From Burkholderiales bacterium (GTDB lineage: Bacteria; Pseudomonadota; Gammaproteobacteria; Burkholderiales; Eutrophovitaceae): 56,619 nucleotides of DNA. Numbering within the stretch: position 1 is the stretch's first letter; each line of letters begins with the position of its first letter. The notes beneath the pieces are model-generated. The model did no database searches and was not told the DNA's origin. It saw nothing but the letters and a program-made list of their open reading frames with translations. A program made the position numbers and the translations under genes. This document shows positions 1 through 10,097 of the stretch, in pieces. Where the stretch lies: the NCBI GenBank assembly GCA_028379895.1, contig JAOEKQ010000002.1, positions 1-56,619 of the forward strand. Reading direction: 5' to 3'.

Positions 1-2491
1 CTACCGCATCATCTAGGCTAATAGTATCTGGATCTAGATCTTTGGGAATTGTAGCGTTTACGGATCCGCATTTAACGTAAGGCCCATAGCGACCGCTTCT
101 TACTGAGATCGGCTTTTTGTCACCGGGGTGTTCTCCTAGTGCGCGGCCGCTAGCCGCTCCCTTTTGTGCTAAAAGTTCTACCGCTCGATCAAGCTCAATA
201 TCATAAACACTGTCAGTTTTTGGTATTGATTTGAATCCACCGTCATGTTTTAAGTAAGGCCCGAAGCGTCCAATGTTGGCTTCTATAGGCTTTTGTGTTT
301 CTGGGTGATCACCAATGCTCCGAGGTAAACTTAACGCTTTGAGTGCGACCGAAAACGCGTCTTCGCTAGCCTCTAAAGGGAAGGGAGCGTCTTTCGGCCA
401 AGCCCCTCTTTTTGGTTTTTTTTCTTTAGATCCTTGAGGCGGTGTTTCTCCGATTTGGACGTAGGGACCGTAGGGACCGCTTAACAGATAAATTGACTTT
501 GAAGATTCCGGATCTTCCCCAAGCAATAGAGGTTCTTTTTGAACGGGCCCTGAGCCAAATGGTTCCGTGAAGTCACACTCTGGGTACGCACTACATCCAA
601 CAAACAGACCTCGAGAGCTATTTTGGAGTAGAACCGGACTAGCACATTTAGGGCAAGCCTCAGGTTTTTTCAGGTCTATCCACTCTGGAGAAATAACTTG
701 TCTAGAGAATTCTTTCCATGTTCTTATTGGTTCAGAGGCGCTTGGCAATGGTATCCCTCGATTAGCGCTGGTCTTGCTTTCAACCTGGCCTGAGAAAGAT
801 TGCCAAAATTTACCGATGACTTTCGTCCAATCAAGTGTGCCGTTAGAAATCTCGTCTAATTCCGCTTCTAGATCAGCGGTAAAACTATAGTCGAGGTACG
901 TATTAAAATGGGTTGTTAAGAAGTTGTTAACAATTCTCCCTACGTCTGAGGGATTAAATCGCTTCTTATCTAAATTTGCGTAACCTCGTTCGACAAGAGT
1001 AGAAATTATGTTTGCATACGTGGATGGCCGACCAATACCATATTCCTCTAATGTTTTGACCAAGCTTGCTTCAGAGTAACGTGGAGGCGGCTGAGTGAAA
1101 TGCTGCTCCCCAAAAATGCCCTCTATTGTTAACGAGTCATTTTCTGAAAGTTCCGGAAGTTTTGATTCGCTCTCGGCGGTTGAATCATCCGCGCCCTCCA
1201 GGTAAACCGACATAAACCCTGGAAATACCAATATCTGTCCATTTGCTCTGAAAATAGTGCCGGCTGGTTTTGTCGCTAGATCGACGCTTGTAGTGTCAAA
1301 CTTGGCTGGAGACATTTGAGAGGCAACGGTTCGCTTCCATATCATTTCATAGAGAATCGCTTGATCTGGTCTAAGAAAAGATTTCAAAGATTCTGGCGTA
1401 CGGCTGATAGATGTCGGACGTATTGCTTCGTGTGCTTCTTGAGCGTTTTTGGATTTCGTTTTGTAAACAACGGGTTTATTTGGTAAATAATCTAAAGAGA
1501 AGTTTTTAGATACATATGTCCTAATATCCGAAATAGCATCATTTGAAAGTGCTACGGAGTCCGTCCTCATGTATGTGATTAAACCCTCAATAGACCCGCC
1601 AATTTCAATACCTTCGTATAGCTGCTGAGCGGCGCTCATAGTGGATCGAGCGGTTAATCCTAATTTACGAACAGCTTCTTGCTGGAGTGTGGAGGTCGTA
1701 AAAGGTGCCGCGGGTGATCTCGATCTTGGCTTCCGAGTAATTTTTGAGACTACAAGATTACCGTTAGATTCACCCTTAATCGCATTAACAGCCTCCAGGT
1801 GTTCTTTTTCAGATCGAAATGAAAACTGTTCGACCTTTTTGTTTTTGAAGCTTGCGAGTTTAGCTTCAAACGGTTGTTCCCCTTTGGAAGTTTTCAGATG
1901 AACAGACCAATATTCTTCATTATCGAACTGCTCTATTGCCTGTTCTCTCTCAACAATGAGCCGGAGCGCAGGACTTTGTACTCTGCCTGCTGACAAGTTT
2001 CTGGCAATTTTTCGCCATAAGATAGGGGATAAATTGAAACCAACTAAATGGTCCAAAGCTCTTCTAGCCTGTTGCGCGTTTACGAGCGGCATCGAGATAT
2101 CTCTGGGCTTATTGATAGCCTCTTGAACCGCCGTTTCAGTTATCTCGTAAAAAACAACCCTTTTTAGGGCTTTGTTTTTGAGTAATTTTTTATCTTCTAG
2201 AATTTCAGCTAAATGCCACGCGATAGCCTCACCCTCGCGGTCCGGATCGGTCGCTAGATATATGGTGTCAGCTTTTTTGACTGCTTTGGTAATTGCGTCC
2301 ACATGTTTTTTGTTTCGAGCAACAAGCTCGTAATTCAGCGTAAAACTGTTTTCAGTGTCCACAGCGCCTTCTTTGGCTCGTAAATCCCTTATGTGTCCAT
2401 AGGACGCGAGGATGTCAAAAGTGCTGCCTAAATATTTTTTAAGGGTGCTTGCTTTTGATGGAGATTCAACTATTAGGAGATTTTGAGCCAT
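1..2491 (-). CDS. topA: DNA topoisomerase I, 3' end outside the window
   Basis: Type IA topoisomerase that relaxes negative supercoils. The reading frame runs from an ATG at 2491 without a stop to the window edge (830 codons seen), so the C-terminus is missing. The N-terminus starts MAQNLLIVESPSKA and carries the Toprim acidic motif DPDREGEA. The active-site motif TYMRTDS gives Tyr307 near position 1572. A C4 zinc ribbon (CPKC...CSAYPEC) is encoded near 570-660. It is followed by topoisomerase C-terminal repeats of the GPYVK type; one is still being read at the window edge. It lies 65 bp downstream of smg on the same strand, a usual pairing in this group. The call is firm; only the total length is unknown. 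Confidence 0.97.
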   Translation of the reverse strand, partial: MAQNLLIVESPSKASTLKKYLGSTFDILASYGHIRDLRAKEGAVDTENSFTLNYELVARNKKHVDAITKAVKKADTIYLATDPDREGEAIAWHLAEILEDKKLLKNKALKRVVFYEITETAVQEAINKPRDISMPLVNAQQARRALDHLVGFNLSPILWRKIARNLSAGRVQSPALRLIVEREQAIEQFDNEEYWSVHLKTSKGEQPFEAKLASFKNKKVEQFSFRSEKEHLEAVNAIKGESNGNLVVSKITRKPRSRSPAAPFTTSTLQQEAVRKLGLTARSTMSAAQQLYEGIEIGGSIEGLITYMRTDSVALSNDAISDIRTYVSKNFSLDYLPNKPVVYKTKSKNAQEAHEAIRPTSISRTPESLKSFLRPDQAILYEMIWKRTVASQMSPAKFDTTSVDLATKPAGTIFRANGQILVFPGFMSVYLEGADDSTAESESKLPELSENDSLTIEGIFGEQHFTQPPPRYSEASLVKTLEEYGIGRPSTYANIISTLVERGYANLDKKRFNPSDVGRIVNNFLTTHFNTYLDYSFTADLEAELDEISNGTLDWTKVIGKFWQSFSGQVESKTSANRGIPLPSASEPIRTWKEFSRQVISPEWIDLKKPEACPKCASPVLLQNSSRGLFVGCSAYPECDFTEPFGSGPVQKEPLLLGEDPESSKSIYLLSGPYGPYVQIGETPPQGSKEKKPKRGAWPKDAPFPLEASEDAFSVALKALSLPRSIGDHPETQKPIEANIGRFGPYLKHDGGFKSIPKTDSVYDIELDRAVELLAQKGAASGRALGEHPGDKKPISVRSGRYGPYVKCGSVNATIPKDLDPDTISLDDAV

Positions 2492-2556
2492 GAGTCACCG
2501 GAGAGGTTTTGGCGGAATCATACAAGACTTGAACGTTTACGCCAACTCGAAGAGAT

Positions 2557-3015
2557 TCACTGTAAACTAGATTCGTCTCGCGCGGCCAGAAGTTCTAGCA
2601 TCATGCCGTCAATAGATTCTTGCTGGTGCCACAAAGCGAGCAACACTATTAACTTAATCTCATCGACCCCGACTTGTGATTCAGAAAGCGCTATTACGCG
2701 TTCGATTATGACCTCTCGCTGCGTGGATGAAATTAAATCTGAATCAACCAAGAATGTTAAAAAGCCTCGCGCTTTGGTGGAAAGACCATTGACTTCCTCT
2801 GGAGAAAAAACCCTGAAACCAGTGCTATTCTCTAAGTTTCCTCTGTAGGCGTTAGGGTCCTCGACGGAATTAAATCCTCTTAGCCAACCAAGGACCTCAG
2901 AAATATCCTCATCTTCAAACCCGGCGTCAGATAACTTTCGAGTGATAGTTTCATTATCGGGAAGGGTGCCGTGCGGAAAAAAATTCTCGACTAAATAAAA
3001 TAATATGTCAAACAT
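2557..3015 (-). CDS. smg: Smg family protein (DUF494)
   Basis: Small acidic cytoplasmic protein of 152 residues, the usual length for Smg/DUF494. It begins MFDILFYLVENFF and has the characteristic segment with alternating acidic and aromatic residues (SEVLGWLRGFN). The biochemical role of the family is not established; its link to DNA processing is by neighbourhood only. It sits directly upstream of topA on the same strand, and a purine-rich AAGGA lies about 8 bases before the ATG. In many betaproteobacteria dprA precedes smg. Here the next upstream gene is the divergent def, so dprA is absent from this spot. Confidence 0.9.
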   Translation of the reverse strand: MFDILFYLVENFFPHGTLPDNETITRKLSDAGFEDEDISEVLGWLRGFNSVEDPNAYRGNLENSTGFRVFSPEEVNGLSTKARGFLTFLVDSDLISSTQREVIIERVIALSESQVGVDEIKLIVLLALWHQQESIDGMMLELLAARDESSLQ

Positions 3016-3258
3016 GTGAGTCCTTGGTTGTTTGATCGCCTAATAAGTTCCCGCTAAACAGTCATGGCGACTTTTTAATTTCTACTGAAGAATGTCCTAT
3101 CGCAAAGATAGAGTCAAGATTTTGATAAAAAATAAACACTATTATTTTTTGCGAAAAAAATAGTTTTACAATAAGCCTTAAAGGTTAATACTTAATATCA
3201 TTATCTTATTTTTTATGATGGTTATATTTCTAGAGCGCCATAATAACGCTAAAAACAG

Positions 3259-3777
3259 ATGAGTATTTTGAACATATTGAAGCATCCAGATAATAGATTA
3301 CATATAGTTGCAAAATCTGTAACGCATGTTGGAGAGGTTACCCAACAGCTTATCAAGGATATGGCTGAAACGATGTACTCTGCTTCCGGTATAGGGCTTG
3401 CCGCGACTCAGGTTGATGTGCATGAACGTGTTATCGTAATCGATATTTCCAACACACGAGATGATCTGTTGGTCTTAATTAATCCCGAACTTCAATTAAA
3501 AGAGGGCTCCATCTTATCCGAAGAGGGCTGCTTGAGTGTCCCGGGCGTATACGATCAGGTCGAACGATCAGACAGAATTATGGTTAAGGCGTTAAACGCT
3601 GAAGGCGATGAGTTCAATTTAGAAGCCACAGGACTACTCGCTGTTTGTATACAACACGAAATTGACCATTTAGATGGAAAGGTATTTGTTGAATATTTGT
3701 CACGGCTCAAGCAAGAGCGAATCATTAAAAAATTAAGAAAAACCCAGAGAGGAATTTATCCACGAGTGTCAATATGA
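3259..3777 (+). CDS. def: peptide deformylase
   Basis: Metalloenzyme that removes the N-formyl group from nascent proteins. All three family motifs are present: GIGLAATQ (residues 44-51), EGCLS (89-93, metal-ligand Cys91) and HEIDH (133-137, the two metal-ligand histidines and catalytic Glu). The length of 172 residues is typical. It is divergent from smg-topA across a 243-base AT-rich gap (3016-3258) in which I found no gene. Its stop codon overlaps the start of fmt, so formylation and deformylation are made from one transcript. Confidence 0.97.
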   Translation: MSILNILKHPDNRLHIVAKSVTHVGEVTQQLIKDMAETMYSASGIGLAATQVDVHERVIVIDISNTRDDLLVLINPELQLKEGSILSEEGCLSVPGVYDQVERSDRIMVKALNAEGDEFNLEATGLLAVCIQHEIDHLDGKVFVEYLSRLKQERIIKKLRKTQRGIYPRVSI

Positions 3778-4703
3778 AAATTATTTTCGCCGGGACGCCG
3801 GCCTTTTCGGCGGTCAGCTTTAATTCACTTATAAAGGCTGGTTACGAATTACCATTGGTCATAACACAACCAGATCGGCGAGCGGGTCGAGGCATGTCGG
3901 TGTTGCAGAGTGAAATGAAAAAAAGCGCAATCGCTCATGGCATAGAAACCTATCAGCCTGTTGGCTTAAAGTCCTCAGAGGTGCTAGAAAAGGTCCTCAG
4001 TGTGAATGCCGATTTAATGATCGTAGTGGCGTTTGGACAAATTGTTCCTAAGTCTATTCTGAATGCTTTCCCCTTTGGTTGCATTAATGTGCACGCTTCT
4101 TTGTTGCCCCGATGGAGGGGTGCTGCGCCAATTCAACGCGCCATCATGGCGGGCGATGATGAAACTGGCGTATGCATCATGCAAATGGCAGAGGGGCTTG
4201 ATACAGGGCCGGTTCTTTTTCAAAGCCGAATACCGATCGATGCTTTAGATACGTCAGGAACCTTACACGAAAAGTTAGCTCACCTTGGGGCTGAGGCATT
4301 GATAGAGTCGTTATCTAATTTAGGCGATCAGAGTCCGTTGACACCGCAAGAAGAGAGGCATGCAACTTATGCTCAAAAAATAACGAGTGATGATGCGCGA
4401 ATTGATTGGTCGGCTAATGCGTCCGATATAAACCTTCTGGTGCGAGCAATGGACCCCGCTCCTGGTGCCTTCACTTTTTTTGGAGATGTTCGCACGAAAG
4501 TATGGAGTACCACTGTATTAGATGCTGCTCTCACACAAGATGCGCCGGGTACAGTAATTGAGTTAATGCCCGATGGCTTCGTAGTTGCGTGCGGTCGCGG
4601 AGCGTTAAAGGTTGGTTTAATTCAAAAGTCCGGAGGAAAAAAGGTCTCTGCCTCAGAGTACAGTAATACGTCCAAATTGAAAGTAGGCCATGAATTTAAA
4701 TAA
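3774..4703 (+). CDS. fmt: methionyl-tRNA formyltransferase
   Basis: Transfers a formyl group from 10-formyl-THF to initiator Met-tRNA. The N-terminal formyltransferase fold has the catalytic set Asn105, His107 (motif [16 protein letters not shown]) and Asp143. The C-terminal OB-like tRNA-binding domain occupies roughly residues 205-309. The length of 309 residues is normal. The ATG at 3774 overlaps the def stop, so the two are translationally coupled. It is followed after 9 bases by rsmB. Confidence 0.97.
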   Translation: MKIIFAGTPAFSAVSFNSLIKAGYELPLVITQPDRRAGRGMSVLQSEMKKSAIAHGIETYQPVGLKSSEVLEKVLSVNADLMIVVAFGQIVPKSILNAFPFGCINVHASLLPRWRGAAPIQRAIMAGDDETGVCIMQMAEGLDTGPVLFQSRIPIDALDTSGTLHEKLAHLGAEALIESLSNLGDQSPLTPQEERHATYAQKITSDDARIDWSANASDINLLVRAMDPAPGAFTFFGDVRTKVWSTTVLDAALTQDAPGTVIELMPDGFVVACGRGALKVGLIQKSGGKKVSASEYSNTSKLKVGHEFK

Positions 4704-4712
4704 CAGAAAAAC

Positions 4713-5981
4713 ATGATTGATATTCAACTTGTCTCTCAAGCTTGTCTATCAAGGGTCAAATTGGGCCAAAGTCTCAAAACTGTTTTCCCGCAGGAGCTAG
4801 AAAAATTATGTGACAAAAACGATCAACCCGCAGTCAAAAACACAGTTTATGGTGCCTTACGTTATTTGGGGTATTTAGAGTTTTCGTTAGACAGTTTAGT
4901 TTCCAAGCGGCCGAATGGACTGGTTAGTTTGTTGCTCATTAGTATTTATTTAATCGAATATAGTCGTTCGGCAAATCATGCTGTAGTTAATGCGGCTGTA
5001 TCTTCAGCGAAGCAAATGGGGTTCGTTAAATTGGCAGGCTTAGTAAATGCTGTGCTTCGTAATTACCTAAGACAACAATCGAAAATTAAAAAAAATGCTT
5101 GCGATCATGATGTGGCAAATTTACAGCATCAAGCGTGGTGGGTACAAAAGATACGCCAAGCTTATCCGAGTCAAGCAGAAGATATTTTTTCGACTAGCCT
5201 TCAACATCCGAACTTGGCGCTAAGGGTCAACACGCGGTCTACATCGTTAGAAGAGTATTTACGATTATTAGATGATCAAAATATAATGTGGGAAAGACCT
5301 GAACAGATATGGGCAGATGCTGCAGTTATATTGACTCAGCCAGTTTCCGTGCATCAGATTCCTGGGTTCTTTGAGGGATTGGTGTCTGTTCAGGACGTTG
5401 GTGCTCAAATGACCGCAACACGACTAGACTTACGACCCGGGCAAAGGGTGCTAGATGCTTGTGCCGCGCCGGGGGGAAAGACCTGTCACATTCTCGAGTT
5501 AGAAGATGTGTATGTAACCGCGACAGATAAAGACCCGGAAAGAATTATAAGAGTACGAGAAAATCTAGATCGTCTTTCTCTAGCTGCTGAAACGCAGGCA
5601 GCGGATATAAGTGACACCGAAGCATGGTGGGATGGAGAGCTATACGATCGTATTTTGCTTGACGTACCTTGCAGCGCATCGGGTGTCGTTCGGCGACACC
5701 CGGATGTCAAATGGATAAGGCGTGAAAAAGATATTGATAGTTTTGTAAAGCAACAACGTTCCTTATTGAGCGTAGCCTGGAAGGTTTTATTGAAGGGTGG
5801 TAAATTGTTATATACAACATGCTCTATATTTCCTGATGAAAATGAAAATCAAGTGAAATGGTTTCTGAAAGAACAGTCAGACGCAAAGCTTGATCCAATA
5901 TACGCGGCACAAAATGGCCACTTGATTTTACCTAACGATAGTCACGATGGATTTTTTCACGCACTTTTTGAAAAAAAATAG
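4713..5981 (+). CDS. rsmB: 16S rRNA (cytosine-967-C5)-methyltransferase
   Basis: SAM-dependent m5C967 methyltransferase of 16S rRNA (Sun/Fmu). The N-terminal third is a NusB-like RNA-binding domain. The C-terminal two thirds are a Rossmann methyltransferase with the SAM loop DACAAPGGKT and the two catalytic cysteine motifs DVPCSASGV and TTCSIFPDEN. The 422 residues match the family. It is third in the def-fmt-rsmB operon. Its 3' end overlaps the start of the DUF4390 gene by 35 bases in another frame. Confidence 0.96.
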   Translation: MIDIQLVSQACLSRVKLGQSLKTVFPQELEKLCDKNDQPAVKNTVYGALRYLGYLEFSLDSLVSKRPNGLVSLLLISIYLIEYSRSANHAVVNAAVSSAKQMGFVKLAGLVNAVLRNYLRQQSKIKKNACDHDVANLQHQAWWVQKIRQAYPSQAEDIFSTSLQHPNLALRVNTRSTSLEEYLRLLDDQNIMWERPEQIWADAAVILTQPVSVHQIPGFFEGLVSVQDVGAQMTATRLDLRPGQRVLDACAAPGGKTCHILELEDVYVTATDKDPERIIRVRENLDRLSLAAETQAADISDTEAWWDGELYDRILLDVPCSASGVVRRHPDVKWIRREKDIDSFVKQQRSLLSVAWKVLLKGGKLLYTTCSIFPDENENQVKWFLKEQSDAKLDPIYAAQNGHLILPNDSHDGFFHALFEKK

Positions 5982-6528
5982 TTTAATTATCGCTGCGTTG
6001 CGATTGATTATTGTCAGCTTGTTTGCAACGTCTGCAATGGCCGATGGCATTGTCGTTCAGTCTGTAAAATTAGAGCAAAACGAAGCTACGTTTTCTTTAA
6101 ACGCGACATTTAATATAGATCTGAGTCCGATCATCCAGGAAGCACTTCACAAAGGTGTAACACTTCCTTTTGTGCTTGACTTTAACGTTATTCGACAAAG
6201 ATGGAATATATGGGATCAAACGGTGGTCGAAACATCGTTCCCCTATAGGTTAACTTTTAGCGCACTCACTCGGCAGTATCAGATAAAAGATAAGCTTAGG
6301 GGGCGCGACGCTAGTTTTGATACTCTCGCACAGGCGTTAATCGCCGCTGGCGTCGTTTCTGATTTGGTTGTATTTAACGCTGAGCAGCTACAACCAGGGG
6401 TGGAGTACGAAGCTCAAGTTCGATTGAGATTGGAGGCTGGCGGACTGCCCAGCGCCCTCCAGCTGGAGGCTCTGGAGTCGGACAAATGGGAGGTGTCGTC
6501 CCCATGGTACCGCTGGGTTACGGAGTGA
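5947..6528 (+). CDS. exported DUF4390 protein
   Basis: 193-residue protein with an N-terminal hydrophobic segment (about residues 11-31, ending near AMADG) that looks like a cleavable signal peptide. The rest is a mostly beta, secreted or periplasmic domain with the DUF4390 hallmarks of an early FNIDLSP stretch and a WYRWV C-terminus. Function is unknown. DUF4390 genes regularly sit between rsmB and ntrY-type kinases, as here, which suggests an envelope partner of the sensor; that is inference. The chosen ATG lies inside the end of rsmB, and the stop TGA overlaps the ntrY start. Confidence 0.85.
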   Translation: MDFFTHFLKKNSLIIAALRLIIVSLFATSAMADGIVVQSVKLEQNEATFSLNATFNIDLSPIIQEALHKGVTLPFVLDFNVIRQRWNIWDQTVVETSFPYRLTFSALTRQYQIKDKLRGRDASFDTLAQALIAAGVVSDLVVFNAEQLQPGVEYEAQVRLRLEAGGLPSALQLEALESDKWEVSSPWYRWVTE

Positions 6529-8705
6529 TGAAACTCAATCTAAATCAGAATATAAAAAAAACCACACTTACCGCTATTGTTACGGTGTCGTTGAGTTTTG
6601 GTATTTATTTACTTTATCTATTGTCGACGCAGATCACGACAACCAGCGATGTTTTCAATGAGCTCCCAGTGCTGCTGGGAGTCGGTGTCGCGCTTATTGT
6701 TGTACTCATGATTTTGGTGGGCGCACAGCTTTTGGTCACCATAAGACGCTACCGCTCGGGAGTTTTCGGTTCTAAACTAACCGTTCGTTTGATACTCGTA
6801 TTTGTTTTGGTATCACTTGTTCCAGGAGCTGTTATGTATGGTATTTCGGTTCAGTTCTTGGCCGGATCCATTGAGTCTTGGTTTGATATACGAGTCGACA
6901 GCGCGCTTGAGGGTGGATTAAATTTAGGCCGTGTGAATTTGGAGAATGGCTTGGGGGAGCTTCAGAATAAAGCAGATTCAATGGCCGTTAGTTTATCCTA
7001 TCAAAGTGCTGCAACTCAAGTTGCTTCTATAGACAGTTTAAGAGATCAGGCCGCAATAAGTGAGGCCACTCTTTTTACAACCGCAGGAGAGGTTGTCGCA
7101 TCGTCTAATTCCGGGACGGACTCTTTCATACCCCTAGCGCCAACACAAACCATGTTACGGCAAGCGCAACTTCAACAAAATTACGCGAGCATTGAAGAGA
7201 ATGAAGACGCAGGACTTTTATTAAGGGTGGTTGTTCCTATCAACCATTTAGAAGCAGAGATGCAAATTCTGCAAGTGACACAGTTAGTGCCAGAGAGGTT
7301 GGCGCGTGACGCAGCGATGGTTCAAGAGGCATACCGTGATTATCAGGAGCTTTCGTTATCGAGGTATGGCCTTCAACGACTCTATACCTTAGCACTTACC
7401 TTATCCTTGGGGCTGGCGTTGTTCTCCGTAGTTTTGTTGGCAGTTATGTTCAGCAATCGACTTTCAGCGCCGTTAGGATTTTTGGCTGCAGGAACTCGAG
7501 CGGTGGCAAAAGGGGACTACAGTCAGCAAGTTCCAATTAATAGAGGTGATGAACTTGGGTTCTTGACCGAATCGTTTAGTGTGATGACGGGGCAACTTTC
7601 AGATGCAAAGGATGCTGCGGAGAAGCATGAAACAGCACTCACTCAGGCGAACGCTTATTTGTCGAGCATCCTTGAAACTCTATCCGCGGGGGTGTTAACT
7701 TTCGATGAACGACTTAACTTGCGCGCCTACAATCCAAGTGCAGAGGAGATACTAGGCCACACACTAGAAGATGCATCACCTTTAGGCGATTCTATTACCC
7801 CAGGTTTAGACTCCATGAGAAGATTAATTAAAGATGGATTATCAGAATCCACGGAAATACAATCGGAACGTCAAATAGAAATTATTGTTAACGATTTAAA
7901 AAAAGTGCTTTTGGTTCGTATCTCGACCCTCGGTGGCGGTGAGTTGCCCGGGTTTATTGTAATTTTTGATGACGTGACCAATTTGCTGCAAGCACAAAGA
8001 TCCGCGTTATGGGGGGAGGTTGCGCAGCGGCTTGCTCACGAAATAAAAAATCCACTAACGCCGATACAGTTGTCCGCTGAGAGATTAACGCACCGTCTGG
8101 GACCTAAATTGGATAACGCGGATGCTGCAATGTTGGAACGATCAATAAAAACGATTGTTGATCAGGTCGCAGCCCTTAAAGGGATGGTCAATGCTTTTAA
8201 TCAATACTCCAGAAACCCTGATCGAAAGTCAGAATTGGTAGATGTTAATGAACTAGTTTTGGATGTTATTGAGTTATATCGAGCTACCACGGTGGCAATT
8301 GAAACAAGATTGGATAGTTCAGAGATATTTCTTTGGGGCGACACAGGAAAACTTCGCCAAGTGCTGCATAATTTGATCCAGAATTCTGAGCAAGCATTAA
8401 CCGGACATCATAGCCCGCAAATTTTAATCGAGACGGTCGCGACATCAGATTCCACTCACATTAGGATCCAGGATAATGGCCCAGGGCTCTCAGATGAGGT
8501 GGTAGGCCGAGCTTTTGACCCTTATTACACGACTAAAGCTAAAGGAACGGGTCTTGGTCTGGCGATAGTTAGAAAAATTGTTGAGGAACATGACGGGAGC
8601 GTCTCGATACGTAATGGCGACGTAGGGGCCGAGATTGAAATAAGGTTGCCGCTGTCGCACACCATTAAAAACTCTAAAATTTTGAAAAAAATAGAAAAAA
8701 AATGA
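6528..8705 (+). CDS. ntrY: NtrY-type membrane sensor histidine kinase
   Basis: Sensor kinase of 725 residues. The start at 6528 overlaps the upstream TGA; a longer in-frame start at 6486 lies inside DUF4390 and is less likely. Three N-terminal membrane segments (roughly residues 12-31, 45-66 and 81-103) are followed by an extracytoplasmic region. A fourth segment precedes HAMP, then come a PAS-like domain, a HisKA domain with phospho-acceptor His504 (LAHEIKNPLTP), and an HATPase domain with N box (HNLIQNSEQAL), DNGPGL and GTGLGLAI motifs. It is paired with the adjacent regulator. The signal is unknown; in relatives it is nitrogen or redox related. Confidence 0.92.
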   Translation: MKLNLNQNIKKTTLTAIVTVSLSFGIYLLYLLSTQITTTSDVFNELPVLLGVGVALIVVLMILVGAQLLVTIRRYRSGVFGSKLTVRLILVFVLVSLVPGAVMYGISVQFLAGSIESWFDIRVDSALEGGLNLGRVNLENGLGELQNKADSMAVSLSYQSAATQVASIDSLRDQAAISEATLFTTAGEVVASSNSGTDSFIPLAPTQTMLRQAQLQQNYASIEENEDAGLLLRVVVPINHLEAEMQILQVTQLVPERLARDAAMVQEAYRDYQELSLSRYGLQRLYTLALTLSLGLALFSVVLLAVMFSNRLSAPLGFLAAGTRAVAKGDYSQQVPINRGDELGFLTESFSVMTGQLSDAKDAAEKHETALTQANAYLSSILETLSAGVLTFDERLNLRAYNPSAEEILGHTLEDASPLGDSITPGLDSMRRLIKDGLSESTEIQSERQIEIIVNDLKKVLLVRISTLGGGELPGFIVIFDDVTNLLQAQRSALWGEVAQRLAHEIKNPLTPIQLSAERLTHRLGPKLDNADAAMLERSIKTIVDQVAALKGMVNAFNQYSRNPDRKSELVDVNELVLDVIELYRATTVAIETRLDSSEIFLWGDTGKLRQVLHNLIQNSEQALTGHHSPQILIETVATSDSTHIRIQDNGPGLSDEVVGRAFDPYYTTKAKGTGLGLAIVRKIVEEHDGSVSIRNGDVGAEIEIRLPLSHTIKNSKILKKIEKK

Positions 8706-9952
8706 GCAAAATTCTCGTAGTAGATGATGAAATAGGGATACGTGAGTTACTTTCGGAAATCCTTAAAGAGGAAGGACATCAGGTGTCAGTTGCAGAAAAT
8801 GCGATAGAGGCCAGAGAGCTATTTATGAAAGATAGGCCAGAACTTGTTTTGTTAGATATTTGGATGCCTGATATTGATGGCGTCAGCTTATTAAAAGAAT
8901 GGGCCTCCTCTGGTCTAATGACGATGCCTGTCATCATGATGTCGGGCCATGGCACCATTGATACGGCCGTGGAGGCAACGCGAATAGGGGCATATTCATT
9001 CCTAGAAAAACCAGTCGCATTGCAGAAGCTTCTCTCAACGGTATCTGCAGCTATCCGAGACCAATCGAGGGATATCACTCGTGAGCCCGTTTACGTTACC
9101 CTAGGAAAAACGGAGACAGCGCTAAACTTAAAACGAAAATGTGAAGCACTTACGAAAACTTCTGTACCTGTGCTTTTCTTAGAGGCGCCTGGATCCGGAG
9201 CAGATCAGTGCGCAAGGTTGTTGAAAAATGTGAATAAACCTTGGATCGTTATTTCAGGACCTCGGGAGTATGAACTTAAGGGTGAGCAATTAGCTGAGGT
9301 AAGCAGAGATGGTGTGCTGTATTTTCGAGAGATCGGAACACTAGAAAAAGGCCAACAATTCGACCTGGTCGCAAAGTGGGAAAGTCTTAAAAAGGCCGGT
9401 GTACGTGTAATAGGCTCTTCGACCACTCGCTTAAGTGGATTAGTTTCGCAAGATCAATTCGATATAAGGCTTTATGAATTAATGTCCGAAACGATAGTGA
9501 ATGTACCACCGTTGAAGGACAGGATAGATGATGTTATTGAAATTTCTAAATCTGTTCTTTTTCATAAATATCCAGCTAAGTCTTTCTCTGTGGCAGCGCT
9601 CAATACGTTACGATCTAATGACTGGCCGGCTAATTTAAGCCAACTAAGCGCTGTTGTTCTATCAAGTGCTCAATTTTCAGTCGGAGAAGAAATTGGAGTC
9701 GGTGATCTGATGCAAGTCTTAGAAAACGCCGCTCAGGAGATAACCCTGGAAGCTTCTTCTTGGGATTTTGAGAAAGATTATCGATCTGCGCGTGAGATGT
9801 TTGATAAACAATATCTAGAATATCACTTAGCAAAAGAGGGGGGAAATATGTCTCGTGTTGCAAATCAGGCTGGCATAGAACGAACTCATCTTTACCGCAA
9901 GTTAAAGCAGTTAGGTATTAAAACGTCCCGTAAAAATGAGGACTCAAATTAA
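8702..9952 (+). CDS. ntrX: NtrX-type response regulator with degenerate AAA+ domain
   Basis: 416-residue regulator overlapping ntrY by four bases. The receiver domain (1-120) has the acidic pocket DDE and phospho-acceptor Asp52 (LLDIWMPD). The central region aligns in layout with a sigma-54 activator ATPase, but its Walker A is eroded (APGSGADQ, 162-169, no GK[ST]), Walker B reads VLYFREIG (205-212) instead of LFLDEIG, and the sigma-54 contact loop GAFTGA is absent. The C-terminus keeps a Fis-type helix-turn-helix (about 375-410). It therefore probably binds DNA without sigma-54 ATPase activity, acting as a repressor or sigma-70 regulator. That last step is inference. Confidence 0.9.
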   Translation: MSKILVVDDEIGIRELLSEILKEEGHQVSVAENAIEARELFMKDRPELVLLDIWMPDIDGVSLLKEWASSGLMTMPVIMMSGHGTIDTAVEATRIGAYSFLEKPVALQKLLSTVSAAIRDQSRDITREPVYVTLGKTETALNLKRKCEALTKTSVPVLFLEAPGSGADQCARLLKNVNKPWIVISGPREYELKGEQLAEVSRDGVLYFREIGTLEKGQQFDLVAKWESLKKAGVRVIGSSTTRLSGLVSQDQFDIRLYELMSETIVNVPPLKDRIDDVIEISKSVLFHKYPAKSFSVAALNTLRSNDWPANLSQLSAVVLSSAQFSVGEEIGVGDLMQVLENAAQEITLEASSWDFEKDYRSAREMFDKQYLEYHLAKEGGNMSRVANQAGIERTHLYRKLKQLGIKTSRKNEDSN

Positions 9953-10097
9953 GTCTGAAATTACTGTTAATTCCTATTCAACAAGACGCTATGCGGCCGT
10001 TAAGATAAAATAACGTCCTCGCTTCATAGCAGCAAAGAGCCTCTGCTATATGCTGCCTAGATCTTCTTTAATCGACAAGTATAAAGTTATTAAAACG

